A DNA stretch of 18,157 nt from JAGNZR01 sp051652785 (GTDB taxonomy: Bacteria; Fusobacteriota; Fusobacteriia; Fusobacteriales; Fusobacteriaceae): positions 1-18,157 of the forward strand of contig JBOFUX010000020.1 of NCBI GenBank assembly GCA_051652785.1, given 5' to 3'. Shown in pieces: positions 8,156 to 15,083 of this stretch (its first letter is position 1; the number at the start of each line of letters is the position of its first letter). Below the pieces are notes generated by a model. It had not been told where the DNA came from and ran no database searches. It worked only from the letters and a program-made list of their open reading frames with translations. Made by a program: the position numbers and the translations under genes.

Positions 8156-9082
8156 ATGAAAAATAAAATAATTTTTATTTTTATTTTTAGTTTGTTATGT
8201 ACAATTTCATTAGCAGAATATCCTAAAAAAAATATAACATTGGTAGTTCCATTTTCAGCAGGTGGTGGAACTGATGCAGTGGCTAGAAAAATTTCTAATA
8301 TTGCAGAACAAGAATTAGGAAAGCCTATTATCATTTTAAATAAAACTGGTGGAGCAGGTGCCGTGGGGATGACATACGGTGCAAAAAGTAAAAATGATGG
8401 ATACACTCTAACTATGATAACAAGAGAAATTGTATCTCTCCCTTTAATGAAGTTAGCTAAAATTTCTTCAGCTGATTATGAGCTAATTAGTTTAATAAAT
8501 TTAGATTCTGCAGTGGTAGTAGTAAATGCAAATTCAAAATATAAAACTTTTGATGCTCTATTAAAAGATGTAAAAGATAATCCAGGGAAAATTAAATTTG
8601 CAAGTACAGCAAAACCAAATTTTTATGCTTTAGCACTTGAAGGTGAACTAGGAATAAAATTTAATCATATTCCATATAATGGTGCTGGGGAAACAATACC
8701 TGCATTACTAGGAAATCATGCCGATTTCACTTTAGTAGGACCAGGAGAAGTTGCCGGTCAGGTTCAAGGTGGAGCATTAAAAATATTAGGAGTTATGTCA
8801 GAAGAAAGAATAGATGGTTTGGAAGAGATTCCAACACTTAAAGAATTAGGATATAATATATCATCTGGTACCTGGAGAGGGATAGGGGTTCCGAAGGGAA
8901 CATCATTTGAAATAAAAAATAAATTAGAAATGGCATTTAAAAATGCTCTTGAAAGTGAAGAATTTAAAAGTTTTATGAAAAATTCTAACTATGGTATAAA
9001 ATACCTTTCAGGTGAAGAATTTAAAATATTTATAAAGGAAGATACTGAAAATATAGAAAAAGTTATAGAGATGATAAAGTAA
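8156..9082 (+). CDS. tctC: TctC/Bug-family solute-binding protein of a tripartite tricarboxylate-type (TTT) carrier
   Basis: A 308-residue exported protein. The signal peptide is MKNK plus a hydrophobic run ending SLA, with cleavage probably before EYPKK. The mature start shows the Bug-family signature ITLVVPFSAGGGTDAVARKI, then PIIILNKTGGAGAVG, and later HIPYNGAGETIPALLGNHADFTL written across about residues 170-195. GGGGGG at 8140-8146 lies upstream of the ATG at 8156. Such proteins capture carboxylates or other small polar solutes in the periplasm and deliver them to TctA/TctB. No terminator separates it from the GPH gene 50 bases upstream, but a strong hairpin follows it, so it should be made in excess over the membrane subunits. 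The substrate cannot be predicted; the symbol marks the family, not citrate specificity. Confidence 0.9.
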   Translation: MKNKIIFIFIFSLLCTISLAEYPKKNITLVVPFSAGGGTDAVARKISNIAEQELGKPIIILNKTGGAGAVGMTYGAKSKNDGYTLTMITREIVSLPLMKLAKISSADYELISLINLDSAVVVVNANSKYKTFDALLKDVKDNPGKIKFASTAKPNFYALALEGELGIKFNHIPYNGAGETIPALLGNHADFTLVGPGEVAGQVQGGALKILGVMSEERIDGLEEIPTLKELGYNISSGTWRGIGVPKGTSFEIKNKLEMAFKNALESEEFKSFMKNSNYGIKYLSGEEFKIFIKEDTENIEKVIEMIK

Positions 9083-9086
9083 ATTA

Positions 9087-9130
9087 AAAAAAGGTTGTAC
9101 AATAGAAATAACTATTGCACAACCTTTTTT
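9087..9130 (+). terminator. Intercistronic hairpin terminator between tctC and tctB
   Basis: A 19-bp stem (9087-9105 with 9112-9130) has a single A-C mismatch, an AAATAA loop and a terminal run of six T. It starts 5 bases after the tctC stop, and the tctB ribosome site (GGAGG, 9133-9137) follows immediately. The geometry suggests partial termination with readthrough, keeping tctB and tctA expression below tctC. Confidence 0.85.
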
Positions 9131-9143
9131 ATGGAGGTAGGTT

Positions 9144-9596
9144 ATGCTAAAGGCTGATAGAATTTTTTCAGTAATATTGGGAGTTATAAGTATAATAATT
9201 TTTTATTTAAGTAGTAATTTTGAATCAGGTTTTATAATTGATTCAGGATTAGGTGCTGATTTTTTTCCTAAATCTGTGTCAATAATATTATTTATTCTAT
9301 CATCAATATTATTTTTTAAAAGTTTTAGTACAAAAGAATATTCAAAGGGGATATTTTCAAAAAATAGTAAAATTTTAGGGATAACATTATGTTATTTTTT
9401 TGTTTATATAGTATTAATTAACATAATTGGGTATTTATTAGCAACAATATTGTTTTTAATAGGAATGTTTAAATTTTTAAAAATAAAATCGAATAAATTT
9501 ATTTTATTTTATTCTTTAATTTTTTCTATTTTAATTTGGTATATATTTAATAATATTTTTAATATAAATCTTCCAATAGGAACTATATACTATTAA
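9144..9596 (+). CDS. tctB: TctB-family small membrane subunit of the TTT carrier
   Basis: A 150-residue protein with four predicted membrane helices (about residues 8-27, 40-60, 78-110 and 118-142), the size and topology normal for the poorly conserved small subunit of TTT carriers. The loop with GLGADFFPKSVSIIL (about 34-48) resembles the G-x-x-P region common to TctB proteins. GGAGG sits 6 bases before the ATG. It is placed between tctC and tctA with a 19-base gap to tctA, which supports the call more strongly than its sequence does. Confidence 0.85.
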   Translation: MLKADRIFSVILGVISIIIFYLSSNFESGFIIDSGLGADFFPKSVSIILFILSSILFFKSFSTKEYSKGIFSKNSKILGITLCYFFVYIVLINIIGYLLATILFLIGMFKFLKIKSNKFILFYSLIFSILIWYIFNNIFNINLPIGTIYY

Positions 9597-9615
9597 AGAG
9601 AGGTGAAAAGAAAAA

Positions 9616-11097
9616 ATGTTTGAACATTTAATTCAAGGTTTTGTAACTGCTATATCCCCAATGGTATTTCTATATTTAATTTTAGGCGTTATAGGGGGCG
9701 TTATAATAGGTGCATTACCAGGTTTAACAGCAACTATGGGAGTTGCGATATTGTTGCCTTTTACTTTTGGAATGGAAGCAACTACTGGACTTATAATGCT
9801 TGTGGGTATATATATTGGTGCTATATATGGAGGCTCAATTTCAGCTATATTACTTAATACTCCCGGGACACCAGCCTCTGCAGCGACTTGTTTTGATGGC
9901 TATGCCCTAGTAAAAAGAGGAATGGCAACAAAAGCTTTAAGTACTTCAACTATTGCTTCAGTAGTCGGGGGAATGATTAGTTGTATAGCACTGATAACTA
10001 TATCTCCGATATTAGCAAAGTTTGCCTTGCGATTTAGTGCTCCAGAGTATTTTGCATTAGCTCTTTTTGGACTAACAATAATTGCTAGTATATCTTCAGA
10101 AAATTTTTTAAAAGGGATAATTGCAGGGATAATTGGTCTTTTGATTGCAACTGTTGGGATGGATTCAATAACTAGTTATCCAAGATTTACATTTGATAGA
10201 ATAGAATTATTAAATGGATTTTCTGTTATTCCTGTTTTAATTGGATTATTTGCTCTTTCAGAGGCCTTTAATCAAATTGAAAATTTATTTGCTGAAAAAT
10301 TAGTTGATGTTTCAAATATAAAAATTGATAAAAATTATTTAAGTTTAAAAGAATTAAAAAAAGTTTTTCCTACAATGTTGAAATCAGGAGTAATAGGAAC
10401 TTTTATAGGTTCTATTCCAGGTGCTGGAGCAGATATAGCAGCTTTTGTATGTTATAATGAGGCAAGAAGAGGTAGTAAAAATCCAGAAGAGTATGGAAAA
10501 GGTTCACTAGAGGGAATTGCAGCACCAGAAGCTGGAAATAATGGTGTTACAGGTGGAGCATTAGTTCCTTTGCTAACTTTAGGTGTTCCAGGGGATGCTG
10601 TAGCTGCTATCCTATTAGGAGCTTTAATAATGCAAGGCTTAACTCCTGGTCCTCTTTTATTTGAGCAAAATCCTGAGGTAGTTTATGGATTATTTAGTTC
10701 TATGATTTTAGGAAATATCATACTATTGATTGTGGGATTATTTGGAATAAGATTTTTTAGTAAAATTGTTGAGATACCAAAAGCAGTATTAATTCCTAGT
10801 ATAATTGTCCTTTCAACAATAGGCTCCTTTTCAATGAATAATAGTATGTTTGATGTAAGGATAACATTTATTTTTGGAATATTAGGTTATATTTTCTCTA
10901 AATTAAAAGTTCCAAATTCTCCCATAGTATTAGCAATTATACTAGGTCCTATGATAGAGGAAAATTTTAGAAAATCTATCTTAATGTACGAAGGGTCACT
11001 ATCTTTTTTATATACAAGACCTATAACAATTGTATTTTTAGTATTAACACTAATTTCAATAATTTCTGTTTTAAAAAAAACTAAACAAAAAAACTAA
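9616..11097 (+). CDS. tctA: TctA-family large membrane subunit of the TTT carrier
   Basis: A 493-residue inner-membrane protein with about 12 hydrophobic segments, normal length for TctA. Family landmarks are GALPGLTATMGVAILLPF near residue 33, the NTPGTPASAATCFDGYAL block (about 86-103), GSIPGAGADIAAF in the middle and LTLGVPGDAVAAILLGAL with GLTPGPLLF in the second half. It is the translocation channel that accepts solute from TctC. GAGAGGTGA precedes the ATG by about 10 bases. The stop codon lies inside the left arm of the following terminator stem. This is the last gene of the run that begins at 1262. Confidence 0.93.
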   Translation: MFEHLIQGFVTAISPMVFLYLILGVIGGVIIGALPGLTATMGVAILLPFTFGMEATTGLIMLVGIYIGAIYGGSISAILLNTPGTPASAATCFDGYALVKRGMATKALSTSTIASVVGGMISCIALITISPILAKFALRFSAPEYFALALFGLTIIASISSENFLKGIIAGIIGLLIATVGMDSITSYPRFTFDRIELLNGFSVIPVLIGLFALSEAFNQIENLFAEKLVDVSNIKIDKNYLSLKELKKVFPTMLKSGVIGTFIGSIPGAGADIAAFVCYNEARRGSKNPEEYGKGSLEGIAAPEAGNNGVTGGALVPLLTLGVPGDAVAAILLGALIMQGLTPGPLLFEQNPEVVYGLFSSMILGNIILLIVGLFGIRFFSKIVEIPKAVLIPSIIVLSTIGSFSMNNSMFDVRITFIFGILGYIFSKLKVPNSPIVLAIILGPMIEENFRKSILMYEGSLSFLYTRPITIVFLVLTLISIISVLKKTKQKN

Positions 11098-11119
11098 CTA
11101 ACTATTATTAGTTAGTTTT
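11090..11119 (+). terminator. Terminator after tctA
   Basis: A 12-bp stem (11090-11101 with 11108-11119) with a CTATTA loop, ending in TTTT. The tctA stop codon (11095-11097) is within the left arm. It closes the first large transcription unit before the TRAP promoter. Confidence 0.8.
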
Positions 11120-11164
11120 ATTTATAAAATATATTTTTATAAAAATCATATAAAAAACTTTGCA

Positions 11165-11200
11165 GTTCTATTATTAGAACAATAAACCTGTTATTAGAAC
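11165..11200. repeat. Paired repeat upstream of the TRAP promoter
   Basis: GTTCTA-TTAT-TAGAAC (11165-11180) is a perfect inverted repeat. Its right part, CT-R-TTATTAGAAC, recurs as a direct repeat at 11188-11200, exactly 20 bases (about two helical turns) after 11168-11180. It lies 34 bases upstream of the -35 box, a plausible place for an activator. Confidence 0.4.
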
Positions 11201-11233
11201 GTGAAAATATATGCTTCGTATAGAAAAAAACAT

Positions 11234-11262
11234 TTGACAAAATCAATGTAAAAAGTTACTAT
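11234..11262 (+). promoter_or_regulatory. Predicted sigma70-type promoter of the TRAP operon
   Basis: A consensus TTGACA (11234-11239), a 17-bp spacer and TACTAT (11257-11262, 4 of 6 matches). Transcription would begin near 11269, giving a leader of about 45 bases before the dctP ATG that contains the operator-like site. Confidence 0.65.
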
Positions 11263-11278
11263 ATGTTATAACCATTAA

Positions 11279-11297
11279 TTAATACTAGTATACAATT
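11279..11297. promoter_or_regulatory. Operator-like site, copy 2 (TRAP promoter)
   Basis: TTAATACTAGTATACAATT, 16 of 19 identical to 1212-1230. This copy contains the palindrome ATACTAGTAT and overlaps TAGTATACAA with a GTATAC centre, resembling operators of FCD-type GntR repressors. It sits between the predicted transcription start and the dctP ribosome site, where a bound protein would block transcription. Confidence 0.45.
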
Positions 11298-11313
11298 GAA
11301 AAGGAGGGATTTT

Positions 11314-12285
11314 ATGAAAAAATACTTTAAATTTTTAATTACAATGTTAGTTGTATCAGTGGTGTCATTTTCTGCACCTATAGTTTTAAAGTTAGCGGAC
11401 AATCATGCAGAAGATTATCCTACAGTAATGGGTGATAAAGAATTTGCTAGATTAGTTGAGGAAAAATCAAATGGAGAATTGAAAGTTGAAGTTTATCATG
11501 GAGGTCAGCTAGGGTCCGAAGAAACAACGATTGAGCAGGTTCAATTTGGAGCTATTGACTTAGTTAGAACTAGTTTAACTCCATTAGCTAAATATAATGA
11601 TAAATTTAATGTATTAATGTTGCCATATCTATATTTAAGTACTGAACATATGTTTAAAGTACTAGATAGTGAAATAGGAGATGATTTTAAAAAATTATTA
11701 TTAAAAAATAACATGATTGGAATTTCTTGGTTTGATAGTGGGGCTAGAAATTTTTATAATACAAAAAGAGAAATAAAAAAAGTTGAAGATCTAAAAGGGA
11801 TGAAAATAAGAGTTCAAGATAATAAATTAATGATGGATTTAATAGTTGCATTAGGAGCTTCGCCAACTCCTATGGCTTTTGGAGAGGTATACGGTGCTCT
11901 TCAAACTGGAGTAATAGATGGAGCAGAAAATAATACCCCTAGTTATGATTCCACCTCTCATTTTGAAGTTGCAAAATTTTACACAGAGGATGCTCATATA
12001 AGAATTCCAGAAATGATTTTAATGAACAATAAAAAATTTAATTCTCTTTCAGAAAAAAATAAAAAAATAATTATTGATTCTGGAAAAGAAGCCGCTATTA
12101 AACAAAGAGAATTTTGGGTGGAGAGAGAGAAAAAATCAATTGAAAAAGTAATAAATGGTGGAGCAAAAATAACAAAATTAAGTGAAGATGAAAAGAAAGA
12201 GTTTCAAAATGCGGTGGAAAATTTGTACACTAAATTTGCAAATGACTATCTAGATATAGTAAAAAAAATAAAAGAGATAAACTAA
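11314..12285 (+). CDS. dctP: DctP-family TRAP solute-binding protein
   Basis: A 323-residue exported protein. I chose the ATG at 11314 because AAGGAGGG (11301-11308) lies 5 bases upstream; the frame is open from a TTG at 11296, but that codon precedes the ribosome site. The signal peptide is MKKYFKF plus a hydrophobic stretch ending FSA, cleaved probably near residue 24. The mature protein begins with the DctP signature KLADNHAEDYPT and has GGQLGSEETTIEQVQFGAIDL. The conserved ligand region includes R145 (SGARNFYN) and R166 (LKGMKIRVQ), the latter being the arginine that salt-bridges the substrate carboxylate throughout the family, then GEVYGALQTGVIDGAENN. The ligand is therefore expected to be an organic acid, perhaps a sugar acid given the shared operator with the sugar-enzyme operon (inference). 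Confidence 0.92.
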   Translation: MKKYFKFLITMLVVSVVSFSAPIVLKLADNHAEDYPTVMGDKEFARLVEEKSNGELKVEVYHGGQLGSEETTIEQVQFGAIDLVRTSLTPLAKYNDKFNVLMLPYLYLSTEHMFKVLDSEIGDDFKKLLLKNNMIGISWFDSGARNFYNTKREIKKVEDLKGMKIRVQDNKLMMDLIVALGASPTPMAFGEVYGALQTGVIDGAENNTPSYDSTSHFEVAKFYTEDAHIRIPEMILMNNKKFNSLSEKNKKIIIDSGKEAAIKQREFWVEREKKSIEKVINGGAKITKLSEDEKKEFQNAVENLYTKFANDYLDIVKKIKEIN

Positions 12286-12294
12286 ACATTATAA

Positions 12295-12319
12295 TATTTT
12301 AATATAGTATATTAAAATA
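12295..12319. repeat. A/T palindrome overlapping the dctP-dctQ terminator
   Basis: Two 12-base arms of only A and T (12295-12306 and 12308-12319) are perfect inverted repeats around a single G at 12307. The right arm shares 12314-12319 with the left stem of the following terminator, so the two hairpins cannot both form. It could modulate termination or be an operator; alternatively it is a chance product of AT richness. Confidence 0.35.
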
Positions 12320-12352
12320 ATGGTTTGATAAAAATAAAACCATTATTTTTTT
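12314..12352 (+). terminator. Intercistronic hairpin terminator between dctP and dctQ
   Basis: A perfect 13-bp stem (12314-12326 with 12337-12349), a 10-base loop and a run of seven T ending at 12352. As in the TTT genes, the binding-protein gene is cut off from its membrane subunits by a terminator, with the dctQ ribosome site (AAGGAGG, 12373-12379) just beyond. Confidence 0.8.
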
Positions 12353-12383
12353 ATATAGTAAATATTGGTATTAAGGAGGAATA

Positions 12384-12878
12384 ATGCTTTTTTTAAAAAA
12401 ATGTTTCAATAAAATTGAAATTATTATGGAATATTTTGGAATGTTTTTACTAACAATGATGTTGTTAATAATCGGAATGCAAGTTATATCCAGATATATC
12501 TTTGGCTTTACACCTAGATGGTCAGAAGAAGTAGCTTTAATATTAATGGTATGGTTTACTTTTATTGGAATGTCCATTGGAGTAAAAAGAGGAATTCATA
12601 TTAGTATAGAATATTTTCTAGACAGAGTTCCAAATAATATAAAAAAAATGATTATCAAATTTGATGATATATTAATGATAATATTTGGTGGTATTTTATT
12701 TGTAAATGGATATAAATTATCAGAAATGATGATGTGGTCAATAATGCCAAGTATTGGCTTACCAACAACTGTTATTTATGCTGTAACGCCAATATCAGGG
12801 GCTTTGATAATTATATATTCCCTATTGAGACTAGTTGGTATCAAAGAAGAGAAAAAAATAATAGAGGAGGATATATAA
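12384..12878 (+). CDS. dctQ: DctQ-family small membrane subunit of the TRAP carrier
   Basis: A 164-residue inner-membrane protein with four predicted helices (about 14-36, 48-66, 90-108 and 125-147). The family signature around QVISRYIFGFTPRWSEE (after helix 1) and the following VWFTFIGMSIGVKRGIHI are typical of DctQ. AAGGAGG lies 4 bases before the ATG. The stop codon is immediately followed by the dctM ATG with no gap, so translation is coupled. It pairs with DctM to form the membrane domain of the TRAP carrier. Confidence 0.92.
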   Translation: MLFLKKCFNKIEIIMEYFGMFLLTMMLLIIGMQVISRYIFGFTPRWSEEVALILMVWFTFIGMSIGVKRGIHISIEYFLDRVPNNIKKMIIKFDDILMIIFGGILFVNGYKLSEMMMWSIMPSIGLPTTVIYAVTPISGALIIIYSLLRLVGIKEEKKIIEEDI

Positions 12879-14159
12879 ATGGAAATAGGAATACTTTTAG
12901 GAACATTATTTTTATTTTTAATTATTAAACTCCCAATTGCTTTTGCTTTAGGATTGTCAGCAGCTTCAACAGCATTATATATGGGAATACCTGCACTGGT
13001 TATAGCTCAAAAGATGGTTGAAGGAGTAAAAAGTTTTTCACTAATGGCAATACCATTTTTCATAATAGCAGGGGAAATAATGGGTCAAGGTGGAATATCT
13101 AAGAGACTTATAGATTTTTCAAATGTTCTTGTTGGTAGAGTTAGAGGTGGTCTTGCCATGGTTAATATTCTATCAAGTATGTTTTTTGGTGGTATATCTG
13201 GTTCAGCAGTTGCAGATACATCTTCAATTGGGACAATAATGATACCTATGATGGAAAAAGAAGGCTATGATAAAGACTATGCTGTAAATGTTACAATAAC
13301 TAGTTCAACACAAGGAGTAGTAATTCCTCCGAGTCATAATATGATAATATACTCTGTGGCTGCTGGAGGATTGTCAGTGGGGAAATTATTTTTAGCAGGA
13401 ATTTTACCTGGAATATTGCTAGGATTAACTCTTATGGTTTTAAGTTATTATATTGCCATCAAAAGAAATTATCCAAAGGGTAAGAAAATACCTTGGAAAG
13501 TAGCTAAACAAATTATTAGAGAAAGTTTCTTAGGGCTTATGACTGCAGTAATAATAATGGTAGGAGTAATTACAGGAATATTTACAGCTACTGAATCTGC
13601 AGCAATTGCAGCTATTTATGCTTTTGTAATAACATATTTTGTATATAGAGATGTACCAATTAAAAATTTTTTAGTAGTACTAAGAAATTCATTAAAAACC
13701 TTATCTATGGTAATGGCAGTTATAGCAACTTCTAGTGCATTTGGTTATATGATGGCTATTTTGAAGGTACCGCAACTAATAACTAATTCTCTTTTAGAGT
13801 TTTCGGATAATAAATTTGTACTTTTAATTTTAATAAATATTTTATTACTAGTCTTAGGAATGATAATGGATATGGCACCTCTAATTTTAATTACAACTCC
13901 TATTCTATTACCAGTAATCACAAAAATTGGAATGGATCCTATACAATTTGGAATTGTAATGATGCTTAATTTAGGTATTGGATTATTAACTCCACCAGTA
14001 GGTTCTGTTTTATTTGTTGGCTGCTCCATTGCAAATATTTCAATAGAAAAACTTACTAAAACATTAAAGCCATTTTATATAATGTTATTTCTTTTTTTAA
14101 TAGCTTTGACATTTATACCTCAAATAACATTATTTTTACCTAAATTAATATTTGGATAA
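12879..14159 (+). CDS. dctM: DctM-family large membrane subunit of the TRAP carrier
   Basis: A 426-residue inner-membrane protein of normal DctM length with 11-12 hydrophobic segments; the translocation channel that uses an ion gradient. Landmarks are AIPFFIIAGEIMGQGGIS near residue 56, FFGGISGSAVADTSSIG (about 102-118), SSTQGVVIPPSHNMIIYS (about 144-161), FTATESAAIAAIYA and, near the C-terminus, NLGIGLLTPPVGSVLFVG. GAGGAGG precedes the ATG inside the end of dctQ. No clear terminator follows the stop; 130 AT-rich bases separate it from the channel gene. Confidence 0.94.
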   Translation: MEIGILLGTLFLFLIIKLPIAFALGLSAASTALYMGIPALVIAQKMVEGVKSFSLMAIPFFIIAGEIMGQGGISKRLIDFSNVLVGRVRGGLAMVNILSSMFFGGISGSAVADTSSIGTIMIPMMEKEGYDKDYAVNVTITSSTQGVVIPPSHNMIIYSVAAGGLSVGKLFLAGILPGILLGLTLMVLSYYIAIKRNYPKGKKIPWKVAKQIIRESFLGLMTAVIIMVGVITGIFTATESAAIAAIYAFVITYFVYRDVPIKNFLVVLRNSLKTLSMVMAVIATSSAFGYMMAILKVPQLITNSLLEFSDNKFVLLILINILLLVLGMIMDMAPLILITTPILLPVITKIGMDPIQFGIVMMLNLGIGLLTPPVGSVLFVGCSIANISIEKLTKTLKPFYIMLFLFLIALTFIPQITLFLPKLIFG

Positions 14160-14254
14160 AGGTAAAAATTATAATATATTTAGAATTAGCCCTATATTTC
14201 TTGGAACTAACTCTATTCTACACGATTTTCTAACTATATTCTATTTTCTAAATA

Positions 14255-14263
14255 TGTTATAAT
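14255..14263 (+). promoter_or_regulatory. Predicted extended -10 promoter of the channel/GDPD pair
   Basis: TGT-TATAAT is a perfect extended -10 (TG at 14255-14256, TATAAT at 14258-14263), 28 bases before the next ATG. No good -35 is present at 17 bp; an extended -10 can work without one. A 13-base near-repeat (ATTTTCTAA-M-TAT at 14225-14237 and 14243-14255) lies just upstream. Confidence 0.5.
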
Positions 14264-14291
14264 ATAAGAATTAATAATTGGAGTTGAGTTT

Positions 14292-15077
14292 ATGTCTTTT
14301 AATAAAAAACTATTTTCAAAACAAAACAGAATATTTTTTTATAAGTATTCTTTTTTTATTTTATTTGTTTCTATTTTAATTCCCATTATTTTAGAAGTGA
14401 AAAAATTATTTTTTTTAGAAAAAACAAATGTAGAATTAAATTTTTTATATTTTATTCCTGTTTTATTTTTTAATATGATTCCTATTGTATTGGTTAGAAA
14501 AAAAGATCTTTTTTTAAAAGATAGTCCAGTAAAAGCCTTAGTTTTAATTTTTTATTATTTGATTTTTCTTCCTATTTTTAATACAATTTTGAGTGATGAT
14601 AGCTTAAATGAGATAGAAAATTTTAATATTGTAAAATTAGTAAATATAATTAATCTAATATTATTATTTTATAGCCATTTTATACTTTTAAAATATACTT
14701 TTTTAGATATTTTTTTAAAAAAAAGAGAGATTAAAAGTAGAGATATACTAGTTATTTTTTTATTATATATAACTATAGCAATTAGTTTTGGTTCTTTATA
14801 CACAGTTATTAGTTTATGGTCTAATGTACCAGCTTTTAATGGAATTAATTATGCCCAAAAAGATTTATATTTTTATTTTAAACATGTTTATTTTAGTTTT
14901 ATTACTCTAACAACTGTAGGATACGGAGATGTAACACCTACAATATTCATAACAGAATTTTTAAGTATACTTGAAATTATAGTAGGGATAGCACTTATTA
15001 ATTTTTCATTAGGTGTTACATTAGGAGCAGGTATTTTTAATTTTAGGGGCAACAATAACAATAACAATAGGAGTTGA
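14292..15077 (+). CDS. Potassium-channel-like membrane protein with TVGYGD filter
   Basis: A 261-residue inner-membrane protein with about six hydrophobic segments (roughly 14-36, 48-68, 82-103, 118-142, 150-174 and 220-247). Between the last two lies a pore loop with the potassium selectivity filter TTVGYGD at 207-213. The first four segments have no arginine ladder like that of a voltage sensor, and there is no cytosolic RCK domain, so gating is unclear. GGAG at 14280-14283 serves the ATG. The C-terminus is odd: it ends GNNNNNNRS, encoded by three tandem copies of AACAAT. The stop is 6 bases before the phosphodiesterase gene, so the two are co-transcribed. Potassium conductance is inferred from the filter; family level only. 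Confidence 0.82.
   Translation: MSFNKKLFSKQNRIFFYKYSFFILFVSILIPIILEVKKLFFLEKTNVELNFLYFIPVLFFNMIPIVLVRKKDLFLKDSPVKALVLIFYYLIFLPIFNTILSDDSLNEIENFNIVKLVNIINLILLFYSHFILLKYTFLDIFLKKREIKSRDILVIFLLYITIAISFGSLYTVISLWSNVPAFNGINYAQKDLYFYFKHVYFSFITLTTVGYGDVTPTIFITEFLSILEIIVGIALINFSLGVTLGAGIFNFRGNNNNNNRS
15051..15068 (+). repeat. Three AACAAT repeats encoding an Asn6 tail
   Basis: A perfect (AACAAT)x3 microsatellite at the extreme 3' end of the channel gene, directly abutting the AGGAG ribosome site of the next gene. Change in copy number would alter the tail length in frame and shift nothing else. Confidence 0.8.
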
Positions 15078-15083
15078 CTTAGC

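Noticed and set aside
8122..8406. 94-codon open frame on the - strand across the start of tctC
   Set aside because: Antisense shadow of the tctC coding frame, with no family features of its own.
13745..14029. 94-codon open frame on the - strand inside dctM
   Set aside because: Lies wholly within the well-supported dctM gene and is explained as an opposite-strand shadow.
14160..14230. Possible terminator after dctM
   Set aside because: Only a bulged pairing of TAGAAT/ATTCTA can be drawn, with no T-run; not strong enough to call.
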